Source: Motiliproteus sp.
Lineage (GTDB): Bacteria; Pseudomonadota; Gammaproteobacteria; Pseudomonadales; Balneatricaceae
Assembly: GCA_026196225.1 (NCBI GenBank)
Contig: JAPHRD010000095.1
Coordinates: forward strand, 1 to 54,446
DNA length: 54,446 bases
Reading direction: 5' to 3'
How positions within the stretch are numbered: position 1 is the first letter of the stretch; each line of letters begins with the position of its first letter. Shown here in pieces: positions 27,132 to 35,207 of the stretch. The notes under the pieces are model-generated. The model was given only the letters and a program-made list of their open reading frames with translations, did not search any database and was not told the DNA's origin. A program made the translations under genes and the position numbers.

Positions 27132-28313
27132 ATGAATCGTAAAATTTTAAGCAGTTGGCCAATATATTCGTCTGAGGAACAGGACGCTGTTCAGGCAGTA
27201 CTGGCAAGTGGTTCCGTCAATTATTGGACTGGGGATCAGGGAAAGCTATTTGAAAGTGAGTACGCTAATTTCTGTGGTTGCCAATATGGCATTGCCTTAG
27301 CTAACGGTACCCTTGCCCTAGAGCTGGCGCTTCGTACAGCAGGCGTTGGACCTGGTGATGAAGTTGTTGTTACTTCGCGCACCTTTATTGCTTCGGCAAG
27401 TGCGATTGTTATGGTTGGTGCCACTCCTGTATTCGCCGATGTGGATTTTGAATCTCAAAACATCACTGCTGGAACCATCTCCGCTGTTGTTTCTAACCGA
27501 ACCAGGGCCATTGTCTGTGTCCACTTAGGTGGTTGGCCTTGCGATATGGATCCGATCATGGATTTGGCGGGTGCCAAAGGCTTAACGGTTATTGAAGATT
27601 GTGCGCAAGCTCATGGAGCTGAATATAAAGGCAGTCCGGTAGGGTCGCTAGGTGATATTGGTGTGTTTTCCTTCTGTCAGGACAAAATCATTTCTACAGG
27701 TGGTGAGGGTGGAATGATGGTCACCAATAATGAAGATTATTGGAAGCGAGCTTGGGCATTTAAAGATCACGGAAAGGATTGGGATGAGGTTAATAGGTCT
27801 GGTCATCCACCAGGTTTTCGTTGGCTACACAATAGTATTGGATCTAACTATAGAATGACTGAAATGCAGGCCGCAATTGGGAGAATACAGCTGCAAAAGT
27901 TGGAGCAATGGCGGGAGATCCGGAAGAATAATGCATTGATTATCAATCGTGCACTTCAAAATTGTAAGCTGGCTAGAATACCCAGTGTGCCCGAACAAGT
28001 AGTGCATGCCTATTATAAGCACTACGTATTTATCAATTCTGAATGTTTTAAACCTGGTTGGGATCGAACCCGACTTATGAATGGAATCGGAGAAGCCGGT
28101 GTGCCCTGCTTTAGTGGTTCTTGTTCTGAAGTGTATCTGGAGAAAGCTTTTAAATCATTAGAATTAGGGCCTCGGAAGCCCCTTCCGGTAGCATCGGAGT
28201 TGGGAGATTCGAGTCTAATGTTTTTGGTTCATCCAACTATTACTAATGCTGAAATGGTCAAAGCGGCTGGTATTATCTCAGCTGAATTTAAACGGGCTTG
28301 TATAGATCGCTAG
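27132..28313 (+). CDS. PLP-dependent nucleotide-sugar aminotransferase (PglE/DegT type)
   Basis: DegT/DnrJ/EryC1 family aminotransferase of 393 residues, predicted to aminate C4 of the UDP-4-keto-6-deoxy-HexNAc made by the WbpM-type enzyme. Unlike colD and ddhC in this cluster it keeps the PLP-binding Lys, K185, in FCQDKIISTGGEGG. Other blocks are LANGTLALELAL, EDCAQAHGA and the NYRMTEMQAAIG helix. It lies 54 bases after the PglC-type gene. A PglD acetyltransferase, which normally completes bacillosamine-type sugars, is not present nearby. A 4-bp hairpin with a T-rich run after the stop (28323-28345) is only a weak terminator. Confidence 0.88.
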   Translation: MNRKILSSWPIYSSEEQDAVQAVLASGSVNYWTGDQGKLFESEYANFCGCQYGIALANGTLALELALRTAGVGPGDEVVVTSRTFIASASAIVMVGATPVFADVDFESQNITAGTISAVVSNRTRAIVCVHLGGWPCDMDPIMDLAGAKGLTVIEDCAQAHGAEYKGSPVGSLGDIGVFSFCQDKIISTGGEGGMMVTNNEDYWKRAWAFKDHGKDWDEVNRSGHPPGFRWLHNSIGSNYRMTEMQAAIGRIQLQKLEQWREIRKNNALIINRALQNCKLARIPSVPEQVVHAYYKHYVFINSECFKPGWDRTRLMNGIGEAGVPCFSGSCSEVYLEKAFKSLELGPRKPLPVASELGDSSLMFLVHPTITNAEMVKAAGIISAEFKRACIDR

Positions 28314-28350
28314 ATTGTTAGTGGATAAATATCCTCTGTTTTTTATTTAG

Positions 28351-28391
28351 TCGGCTTATTTATTTGCGTTTCCTTTTTAATCGGCTTATTT
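28351..28391 (+). repeat. Two 11-bp direct repeats upstream of the H-NS gene
   Basis: TCGGCTTATTT occurs at 28351-28361 and again at 28381-28391, exactly 30 bases apart (about three helical turns). The second copy covers the -35 position relative to a TATAAA at 28406-28411, which is a plausible -10 box for the H-NS family gene. The arrangement suggests an operator, possibly for autoregulation; this is inference. Confidence 0.5.
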
Positions 28392-28437
28392 TAAATAAAT
28401 AGATTTATAAAACTACGTCCATAACTGGAGTTAAATA

Positions 28438-28842
28438 ATGTCTGACGTGCTCAATGTCTTAACTCGTAAAACTTCATTACGCAAAGCTTGTCGTGATATT
28501 TCAATGGCCGAGATGGAAAAATTGGCTGAAAATTTATCTGAAATTATCGAAGAGCGGAAGGTTGATGAAGCTGCGCGTTTAGAAGAGCAGAAGGAAAAGC
28601 TCGCTAAGCTAGAAACACTGAAAAAGGAAATTTTAGAATCCGGTCTTGATTTGGCCGAGATCGTTGAATCGCTCGAAAGCACTGGTTCGACCGGTAAAAA
28701 GAAAGGTACGGTGCAACCTAAATATGAGATCCGTGATTCAGACGGTGAGTTGCATCAATGGACCGGACGTGGCCGCACTCCCAAGGTGTTTCAACAATTC
28801 TTTGATCAGGGCGGCAGCAAGGAAGAGTGTCTGATTAAATAA
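28438..28842 (+). CDS. H-NS family nucleoid-associated protein
   Basis: DNA-binding protein of 134 residues that coats AT-rich DNA and silences transferred genes. The first 65 residues form a charged helical oligomerisation region (EMEKLAENLSEIIEERKVDE and on); a linker (about 75-90) leads to the C-terminal H-NS DNA-binding domain with KYEIRDSDGELHQWTGRGRTP, where the GRGRTP loop is the minor-groove binding element. GGAG precedes the ATG. It stands between the AT-rich polysaccharide cluster and core genes and is transcribed in the cluster direction, ending at a strong terminator. It may help keep the cluster in check, which is inference. Confidence 0.92.
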   Translation: MSDVLNVLTRKTSLRKACRDISMAEMEKLAENLSEIIEERKVDEAARLEEQKEKLAKLETLKKEILESGLDLAEIVESLESTGSTGKKKGTVQPKYEIRDSDGELHQWTGRGRTPKVFQQFFDQGGSKEECLIK

Positions 28843-28865
28843 TCCGCACACACTAGATAATTAAG

Positions 28866-28892
28866 AAAAGGTGCGCTGGTCGCACCTTTTTT
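28866..28892 (+). terminator. Rho-independent terminator after the H-NS gene
   Basis: A hairpin with stem AAAAGGTGCG (28866-28875), loop CTGGT, and CGCACCTTTT (28881-28890) is followed directly by T residues. It lies 24 bases after the stop codon and closes the whole polysaccharide/H-NS region. Confidence 0.93.
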
Positions 28893-28935
28893 ATTGCTTA
28901 GATGAAAAGCGGTTCCTTCCTTTCCTGTTCCACTG

Positions 28936-28963
28936 GTATCATTAACGAAACGTTACTCGATAC
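28936..28963. promoter_or_regulatory. Interrupted palindrome in the H-NS/rluB gap
   Basis: GTATC (28936-28940) and GATAC (28959-28963) flank AACG-AAA-CGTT (about 28944-28954), giving nested inverted repeats around one centre. It lies about 118 bases upstream of rluB. It could be an operator; no T-tract follows, so it is not a terminator. Short arms make chance occurrence possible. Confidence 0.25.
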
Positions 28964-29080
28964 TAGACTTTCCTGTTAAAGCTAGATTTCACCTTCTTCC
29001 GTATTTTGGTCTGTAATTCCACGCTAGCGCTCGACAGCAGATGAGAAAACGGCATACATGATTTTTAAGGCAATTACCTG

Positions 29081-29959
29081 ATGACAGACGAAAAACTCCA
29101 CAAAGTGTTGGCGCAAAGCGGATTGGGTTCTCGTCGAGAGATGGAGCGTTGGATCATGGATGGCAGGGTTGTCGTCAATGATGAGCTTGCATCTTTAGGT
29201 GATCGTGTGACCGTCAGCGATGAGATTAAAGTTGATGGAAAACTGGTTGACCGTGCCAAGCAGCAAGCCCAGGGTTGTCGTGTGATTCTCTACAATAAGC
29301 CTGTTGGAGAGGTTTGTACTCGTCGTGATCCAGAAGGCCGTCCAACGGTATTTGAAAAGTTGCCGAAGCTACCGGCAGGTCGCTGGATTTCGGTAGGACG
29401 ATTGGATATCAACACTAGTGGATTGTTGTTGTTTACCAATGATGGCGAATTAGCCAATAAGCTAATGCATCCCTCTTCTGAAATTGATCGTGAATATGCG
29501 GTGAGAATTCATGGCGAAGTGACCGACGAGATTGTTACCCGATTGAAAGAAGGTGTACTACTAGAAGATGGTATGGCTCAATTCACGGACATTCAGCATT
29601 TCGATGGTAGCGGTCGCAATCAGTGGTTTCATGTGGTGTTGATGGAAGGGCGCAATCGCGAAGTAAGGCGTTTGTGGGAGTCCCAGGAGTTGGAAGTTAG
29701 TCGGCTTAAGCGGGTACGCTATGGGTGTATTTTTATGCCTAAGTCCGTTTCTGCTGGCCAGTGGATGGAATTGTCACAGAAAGAGCTGAATGACCTTTGT
29801 GATTTGGTTGATCTGCCAAGAAAGACGGTCACGGTAAAAACCCCTAAGCAGGCTGCTTCTGATCAGCGAGCCCGCAAAAGGGCGCGTCCTGTGGCTGGAA
29901 AGCAAATTCGCAAGGGTGGGCATTCAGGCCGGTCATCGGGGAAAGATTCCCGGCGCTAG
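29081..29959 (+). CDS. rluB: 23S rRNA pseudouridine(2605) synthase
   Basis: Makes pseudouridine in helix 93 of 23S rRNA (position 2605 in E. coli numbering). The 292-residue protein has an N-terminal S4 RNA-binding domain (EKLHKVLAQSGLGSRREME...), then the RsuA-type catalytic domain with the catalytic Asp D109 in GRLDINTSGLLL and later EGRNREVRRLWE. The C-terminal 45 residues are very basic (many K and R), as in RluB. The longer, RluB-like body and basic tail favour RluB over RluE or RsuA. Confidence 0.93.
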   Translation: MTDEKLHKVLAQSGLGSRREMERWIMDGRVVVNDELASLGDRVTVSDEIKVDGKLVDRAKQQAQGCRVILYNKPVGEVCTRRDPEGRPTVFEKLPKLPAGRWISVGRLDINTSGLLLFTNDGELANKLMHPSSEIDREYAVRIHGEVTDEIVTRLKEGVLLEDGMAQFTDIQHFDGSGRNQWFHVVLMEGRNREVRRLWESQELEVSRLKRVRYGCIFMPKSVSAGQWMELSQKELNDLCDLVDLPRKTVTVKTPKQAASDQRARKRARPVAGKQIRKGGHSGRSSGKDSRR

Positions 29960-29993
29960 GTTGCTGACATAAAGCTGTGCTGAGGGGGGATCG

Positions 29994-30734
29994 CTATTGA
30001 GCCTTCAAGGCCTGACCATTGGTTCCCTTACTATCCGGACCCATCAGATAGAGATATACCGGCATGATCTCTTCAGGAGTGGCCAGGGTGTTGGGATTTT
30101 CTCCCGGATAGGCGGTGGCGCGCATATTGGTCCGTGTCGCTCCCGGGTTGATGGAGTTAACGCGAATATTGGATGTGCTCTCCAGTTCATCGGCTAAAAT
30201 CTGCATAAGCCCTTCGTTGGCAAATTTTGAAACGCTGTAGGCACCCCAGTAGGCTTTTCCTACCTGACTTACTCCTGAACCAGTAAAAATAATGGAAGCG
30301 TCTTCTGAGACGCGTAGTAGCGGGATCATTGCCTGAGTTAGATAGAATTGGGCATTCAGGTTAACCTGAATGACCTGATCCCAAATAGCGGGGTCATAGT
30401 TTTCAATCGGTGTGCGTACGCCAAGGGTACCTGCATTATTCAGTAATCCATCGAGACGACCAAATTCATTCTCGATAGTCGCAGCCAGCGCTTCGTAATC
30501 GTGAGGGGTGGCGCCCTCCAGATTGATAGGGAAGATTGCGGGTTGTGGGTGTCCCGCAGCTTCAATCTCGTCGTAGACTTCTTCCAGTTTTTTGGTGGTT
30601 CGGCCGGCCAGTATGACCGTAGCGCCGTGAGCGGCGTAGGCTTTGGCTGCAGCCTTTCCGATACCCGCCCCGGCCCCGGATACTAGTACTGTGCGGTTGT
30701 TGAGCAGGTCAGCAGGGGCTTGATAGTCAAACAT
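29994..30734 (-). CDS. yciK: YciK-type short-chain dehydrogenase
   Basis: Classical SDR oxidoreductase of 246 residues with the cofactor motif SGAGAGIGKA, the NNAG motif (LLNNAGTLG), a catalytic Ser region (IIFTGSG) and Y-x3-K in YSVSKFA. Its physiological substrate is unknown. The start is set at 30734 because AAGGAA lies seven bases upstream of that ATG; an ATG seven codons earlier would place this site inside the gene. It is the last gene of ubiG-mupP-yciK, an order found in Pseudomonas. Confidence 0.88.
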   Translation of the reverse strand: MFDYQAPADLLNNRTVLVSGAGAGIGKAAAKAYAAHGATVILAGRTTKKLEEVYDEIEAAGHPQPAIFPINLEGATPHDYEALAATIENEFGRLDGLLNNAGTLGVRTPIENYDPAIWDQVIQVNLNAQFYLTQAMIPLLRVSEDASIIFTGSGVSQVGKAYWGAYSVSKFANEGLMQILADELESTSNIRVNSINPGATRTNMRATAYPGENPNTLATPEEIMPVYLYLMGPDSKGTNGQALKAQ

Positions 30735-30831
30735 AGTGTTTCCTTTCAGGAACAAGAAGATATATTCAGCTAGTGTAATGGTTTTGGTATAAAGTGTAGC
30801 GCTTTTAGCAGCAAGATAACTATTTTGGCGG

Positions 30832-31521
30832 CTAAATTTGTTGCTGTAGCCAGCGCAATAATTCTTCGCCGCTGTCGGCTATAAAGTCTGCATGCCACTT
30901 CTCGGGAGCGTCGTTGTGCTTGAGATAACCGTAGCTGGCAGCAACGGTTCGCATGCCTGCTCGACGACCGGCTTCAATGTCTCTTTGGTGATCCCCTACG
31001 TATACAGTGGTTGCGCTTTTGTGGCCTATCTCATTGCAGGCCAGTAATAGTGCTTCTGGATCCGGTTTACGGTTGGTTACCTGATCGGGGCAGATGATTG
31101 TACTGCTGCGGGAGCTGAGGGTGAGCTGTCGAAGTAGTGGGGTGGTAAAGCGCTCCGGTTTATTGGTAACGATGCCCCAAGGGATCGATCGACTTTCAAG
31201 CCAGTTTAGTAGTTCGTCGAGATGATCGAAGAGGGTGCTGTCTGAGCCGATATCTTCCAGATAGTAATCCAGTAAGCGCTGATTTAGTTCAGCAAACTGC
31301 TCTTCCTCTCTAGAGAGGCTGAAGCACACTTCGATCAGTGCAGCAGCCCCATCTGAGACGCTGTTACGGATCAGCTCATAAGGCAGTTGAGGCAGCTCTA
31401 GCTCTTTACGCATGCGACTGATTGCCCGGTAAAAATCAGGTGCAGTGTCCAGAAGGGTGCCGTCCAAATCGAACAGCACTGCGGAAATGGGCTGCTTTAC
31501 ATCTCGATCTTCGGCCATCAT
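30832..31521 (-). CDS. mupP: N-acetylmuramic acid 6-phosphate phosphatase-type HAD hydrolase
   Basis: HAD phosphatase of 229 residues: motif [11 protein letters not shown] (D residues nucleophile and acid/base), motif II TNKP, motif III Lys in NRKPDPEAL and motif [14 protein letters not shown]. Gph-like proteins were long annotated as phosphoglycolate phosphatases; in Pseudomonas the homologue directly after ubiG is MupP, which acts in the cell-wall recycling route through MurNAc-6-P. Position after ubiG with a four-base overlap supports MupP. AmgK and MurU partners are not in the window, so phosphoglycolate phosphatase remains possible. Confidence 0.8.
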   Translation of the reverse strand: MMAEDRDVKQPISAVLFDLDGTLLDTAPDFYRAISRMRKELELPQLPYELIRNSVSDGAAALIEVCFSLSREEEQFAELNQRLLDYYLEDIGSDSTLFDHLDELLNWLESRSIPWGIVTNKPERFTTPLLRQLTLSSRSSTIICPDQVTNRKPDPEALLLACNEIGHKSATTVYVGDHQRDIEAGRRAGMRTVAASYGYLKHNDAPEKWHADFIADSGEELLRWLQQQI

Positions 31522-32246
31522 TCCGACTTTAGGGTCTGCAGCAGGTAGTTGACGTCTACGTCTCTAGGATTTAGTCGATAGTTTTTGGTGAGAGGGTTGT
31601 AGGTCATCCCGGTCATCTCTGCAGGTTGCAGACCGGCCTTACGACACCAGTTAGCCAGCTCGCTGGGGCGGATGAATTTACCGTGATCGTGGGTGCCTTT
31701 AGGAACCATGTTGAGCAGATATTCTGCGCCCACAATTGCCAAGAGGTATGACTTAGCGTTGCGGTTAAGAGTGGAGAAAAACACCTGACCACCGGGTTTT
31801 ACCAGGCGTGAGCAGGCAGCTACTACTGATCCTGGGTCCGGGACATGCTCCAGCATCTCTAGGCAGGTCACTACGTCATAGCTGCCGGGTTCCTGGTCGG
31901 CTAGTTGTTCGGCGGTGATTTGGCGGTAGTTTACGCTGACGCCGCTCTCCAGGCCGTGTAGCTTGGCGATTTTGAGCGGCGTTTCGCCCATGTCGATTCC
32001 GCTAACCTCAGCGCCCCGTTGAGCCATTGCTTCTGAAAGAATGCCGCCGCCGCAGCCAACATCCAGCACTTTTTTCCCCGCCAGGGATGCCAGTTCGTCG
32101 ATGAAATTAACCCGTAAAGGATTGATATCGTGTAGAGGTTTGAACTCGCTTTCCTTATCCCACCAGCGACTGGCAAGGGCTTCAAATTTAGCGATCTCAT
32201 CGGTATCGACATTGTGGTTGTTGGTGTTGAGATCTTTGTCTGTCAT
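31518..32246 (-). CDS. ubiG: Ubiquinone biosynthesis O-methyltransferase
   Basis: SAM-dependent methyltransferase (242 residues) that performs both O-methylations of ubiquinone synthesis. Motif I is [13 protein letters not shown], motif II includes [15 protein letters not shown], and the family blocks [10 protein letters not shown] near the N terminus, FFSTLNRN and [14 protein letters not shown] are clear. It starts the minus-strand operon with mupP and yciK and is divergent from gyrA across a 263-base gap, the same order as in Pseudomonas. Confidence 0.97.
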   Translation of the reverse strand: MTDKDLNTNNHNVDTDEIAKFEALASRWWDKESEFKPLHDINPLRVNFIDELASLAGKKVLDVGCGGGILSEAMAQRGAEVSGIDMGETPLKIAKLHGLESGVSVNYRQITAEQLADQEPGSYDVVTCLEMLEHVPDPGSVVAACSRLVKPGGQVFFSTLNRNAKSYLLAIVGAEYLLNMVPKGTHDHGKFIRPSELANWCRKAGLQPAEMTGMTYNPLTKNYRLNPRDVDVNYLLQTLKSE

Positions 32247-32375
32247 TTCAAGTGCTTCGTGTTGATCATCGTGGTTGGTGACGGCGAAATTTCGACGCCA
32301 GGTCAGTTTATCCAGCGCATGTTATCACCTGAGTTGCCGGGTTCACAGTGTCAGCTATTTTAAGGTGGAATTTCC

Positions 32376-32405
32376 TGCCACGCTGACAGGTGGTTGTGGT
32401 ATGAT
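32376..32405 (+). promoter_or_regulatory. Candidate gyrA promoter
   Basis: CTGCCA (32376-32381, four of six consensus) and TATGAT (32400-32405, preceded by an extended -10 TG) are 18 bases apart, about 105 bases upstream of gyrA. A perfect 7-bp inverted repeat, TGTCAGC (32349-32355) and GCTGACA (32382-32388), overlaps the spacer and may be regulatory. Confidence 0.4.
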
Positions 32406-32509
32406 TGCCAGATTTTTAACGGCTGATTAAAGCGTTCCCAGCGGGGCGCAGAAATTTGACGATTACCTTCCTGCATAAGCAGGGAAAAGAAGAAGGATGC
32501 TAGGGTTTT

Positions 32510-35134
32510 ATGGGTGAGTTAGCCAAAGAGATTCAACCCGTCAATATTGAAGACGAACTAAAACAATCCTATCTAGACTACGCCATGAGCGTAATCGTCG
32601 GACGAGCACTTCCGGATGTCCGCGATGGTCTCAAGCCTGTGCACCGCAGGGTTCTGTTCGCCATGAGCGAATTGAATAACGATTGGAACAAACCCTATAA
32701 AAAATCGGCCCGTGTGGTCGGTGACGTCATCGGTAAATACCACCCGCACGGTGACTCCGCTGTATACGACACTATTGTTCGTATGGCTCAGCCCTTCTCG
32801 ATGCGCTACACGCTAGTGGATGGCCAGGGTAACTTCGGCTCCATCGATGGTGATTCTGCTGCCGCCATGCGATACACCGAGATCCGCATGGAGAAAATCT
32901 CCCACGAGATTCTCTCCGATCTTGATAAAGAAACCGTCGATTACGTGCCTAACTATGACGGTACCGAACAGATTCCTGAGGTGATGCCAACACGGGTACC
33001 CAATCTGCTGGTGAACGGTTCTTCCGGTATCGCCGTAGGTATGGCGACCAATATTCCGCCTCATAATCTTACCGAAGTGGTTAAAGGCACCATTGCTCTG
33101 ATCGATGAGCCCTCATTGGATATCGACCAGTTGATGGAATACATTCCGGGGCCAGACTTCCCAACGGCGGCGATGATTAATGGCCGTGCGGGTATTCTGC
33201 AGGCATACCGCACCGGACGTGGGCGTATCTATCTACGTTCTCAATATCATATTGAGGAAGACGAGAAGAATGGCAAACCTTCCATTGTCGTCACAGAAAT
33301 TCCCTATCAGGTCAACAAAGCGCGTCTGATCGAGAAAATCGCCGAGCTGGTCAAAGATAAAAAGATCGAAGGCATCACCGAGCTTCGCGATGAGTCCGAC
33401 AAGGACGGTATGCGAATCGTTATCGAATTGCGTCGTGGAGAGGTGCCAGAGGTTGTCGTAAATAACCTCTACGCCCAGACGCAGCTAGAAAATGTTTTCG
33501 GTATCAATATCGTTGCTCTGGTGGATGGTCAGCCCAAGACGCTCAATCTGAAAGAGCTGCTGGAAGCCTTTATTCGTCATCGTCGCGAGGTTGTCACCCG
33601 TCGAACTATCTATTTGCTGCGAAAGGCTCGCGAGCGTGGGCATATCCTTGAGGGCTTGGCCGTAGCCTTGGCTAATATCGATCCAGTTATCGAATTGATC
33701 AAGAACTCTAAAACGTCCGCAGAAGCGAAAGAAAAACTGGTTGAAACCCGCTGGGTTCCTGGTGACGTGATCGCGATGTTGGGTCGCGCCGGTGATGATG
33801 CCTGCCGCCCTGATGATCTGCCTGAACAGTTTGGTATTCGCGATGGTCACTATCATCTGTCTCCAGCCCAGGCGCAGGCGATTCTGGATCTTAAGCTGCA
33901 CCGCTTGACCGGTCTGGAACACGAAAAACTGATCGACGAGTATAAAGCCTTATTGGAAAAGATTGTCGAGCTGTTGAAAATTCTCGGTAGCACCGAACGT
34001 TTGATGGAAGTGATCCGCGAAGAGTTGGAGCAAATTGTCGAGGAATACGGTGACGAGCGCCGTACCGAGATTATGGCTTCCCGGAAAGATCTGACCATGG
34101 CCGATCTGATCACCGAAGAGGATATGGTGGTTACTATCTCCCATAGTGGTTACGCCAAAACCCAGCCGGTGGATACCTATCAGGCTCAACGCCGGGGTGG
34201 TCGAGGTAAGTCAGCCTCATCGGTTAAAGATGAGGACTACATTGAACACCTGTTGGTGGCCAATACCCACGACACCATACTTTGCTTTACCAATCGGGGT
34301 AAGGTCTATTGGCTGAAGGTTTACGATATACCACCGGCCAGCCGAATCTCGAAAGGCCGTCCTATCGTCAATATTCTTCCCTTGGATGAGGGTGAGCGGG
34401 TAACCACTATTTTGCCGGTGAACAGTTTCGATACTGATCACTACATCTTTATGGCGACCTCTTCCGGTACCGTTAAGAAAACGACTCTGGAGTCTTTCTC
34501 CCGTCCACGTACTTCGGGTCTGATTGCCCTTGATCTTAACGAAGGGGATACTTTGATCGGAGCGGCTATTACTACCGGGGATCAGCAGGTAATGCTGTTT
34601 AACGATGCCGGCAAGGTCATTCGTTTCAATGAAGACGATGTGCGGGCAATGGGCCGAACTGCACGAGGCGTGCGCGGTATGCGTTTGCCTGAAGATTCTA
34701 AAGTGATCTCGCTGATCATCCCTGAAGAGGGTGGTCGGATCTTGACCGCTAGCGTCAACGGATTCGGTAAGCTGACGGCGCTTGAAGACTTCCCTGTGTA
34801 CGGAAGAGGCGGTCAGGGCGTTATTGCCATGCAGCTATCGGAGCGTAACGGTAAGTTGATCGGTGCTGAGCAGATCTTCGAAGGTGATGAGATTCTGCTG
34901 ATCAGTGATCAAGGTACTTTGGTTCGCACCCGTACCGACGAAATCACGGTTCAGGGCCGTAACACTCAGGGGGTTACTCTGATTCGTGTGGCGAAGTCCG
35001 AGCAGTTGGTGGGTGTCACCGCGGTGCAGGAGCCCGAAGACGACGAGCTTGAATCAGAGCAGCCAGACGGCGAGGGCGAAACTGCTCCGTCGGCGGAAGC
35101 AGCTGAAACTCCCGATCATCAAGACGATCAATAA
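32510..35134 (+). CDS. gyrA: DNA gyrase subunit A
   Basis: Breaks and reseals DNA in the GyrA2GyrB2 enzyme that introduces negative supercoils. The 874-residue protein has the winged-helix/tower region with catalytic Tyr Y122 (MRYTEIRM), and a C-terminal beta-pinwheel with the GyrA box QRRGGRGK (about residues 560-570) needed for wrapping. Residue numbering matches E. coli, and the quinolone-determining residues are wild type: Ser83 and Asp87. The C-terminal tail is acidic. serC, which usually follows gyrA in Pseudomonas, is absent; pheA comes next. Confidence 0.99.
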   Translation: MGELAKEIQPVNIEDELKQSYLDYAMSVIVGRALPDVRDGLKPVHRRVLFAMSELNNDWNKPYKKSARVVGDVIGKYHPHGDSAVYDTIVRMAQPFSMRYTLVDGQGNFGSIDGDSAAAMRYTEIRMEKISHEILSDLDKETVDYVPNYDGTEQIPEVMPTRVPNLLVNGSSGIAVGMATNIPPHNLTEVVKGTIALIDEPSLDIDQLMEYIPGPDFPTAAMINGRAGILQAYRTGRGRIYLRSQYHIEEDEKNGKPSIVVTEIPYQVNKARLIEKIAELVKDKKIEGITELRDESDKDGMRIVIELRRGEVPEVVVNNLYAQTQLENVFGINIVALVDGQPKTLNLKELLEAFIRHRREVVTRRTIYLLRKARERGHILEGLAVALANIDPVIELIKNSKTSAEAKEKLVETRWVPGDVIAMLGRAGDDACRPDDLPEQFGIRDGHYHLSPAQAQAILDLKLHRLTGLEHEKLIDEYKALLEKIVELLKILGSTERLMEVIREELEQIVEEYGDERRTEIMASRKDLTMADLITEEDMVVTISHSGYAKTQPVDTYQAQRRGGRGKSASSVKDEDYIEHLLVANTHDTILCFTNRGKVYWLKVYDIPPASRISKGRPIVNILPLDEGERVTTILPVNSFDTDHYIFMATSSGTVKKTTLESFSRPRTSGLIALDLNEGDTLIGAAITTGDQQVMLFNDAGKVIRFNEDDVRAMGRTARGVRGMRLPEDSKVISLIIPEEGGRILTASVNGFGKLTALEDFPVYGRGGQGVIAMQLSERNGKLIGAEQIFEGDEILLISDQGTLVRTRTDEITVQGRNTQGVTLIRVAKSEQLVGVTAVQEPEDDELESEQPDGEGETAPSAEAAETPDHQDDQ

Positions 35135-35148
35135 TTATTGACTGGATC

Positions 35149-35178
35149 GCCGCTGCGTTTCCTTAAAAAGGCAGCGGC
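35149..35178 (+). terminator. Hairpin between gyrA and pheA
   Basis: GCCGCTG (35149-35155) pairs with CAGCGGC (35172-35178), and the loop itself contains CC...GG that can extend the stem. It lies 15 bases after the gyrA stop. The following sequence is ggtttcg, without a good T-run, so it may be a weak terminator, an mRNA-stabilising hairpin or an attenuator element for pheA. Confidence 0.45.
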
Positions 35179-35207
35179 GGTTTCGATTCGACCAGGAACA
35201 ACGGCGA

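Noticed and set aside
28323-28345. Terminator after the PglE-like aminotransferase
   Set aside because: The stem is only four to five base pairs of mostly A/T; too weak despite the T-rich run.
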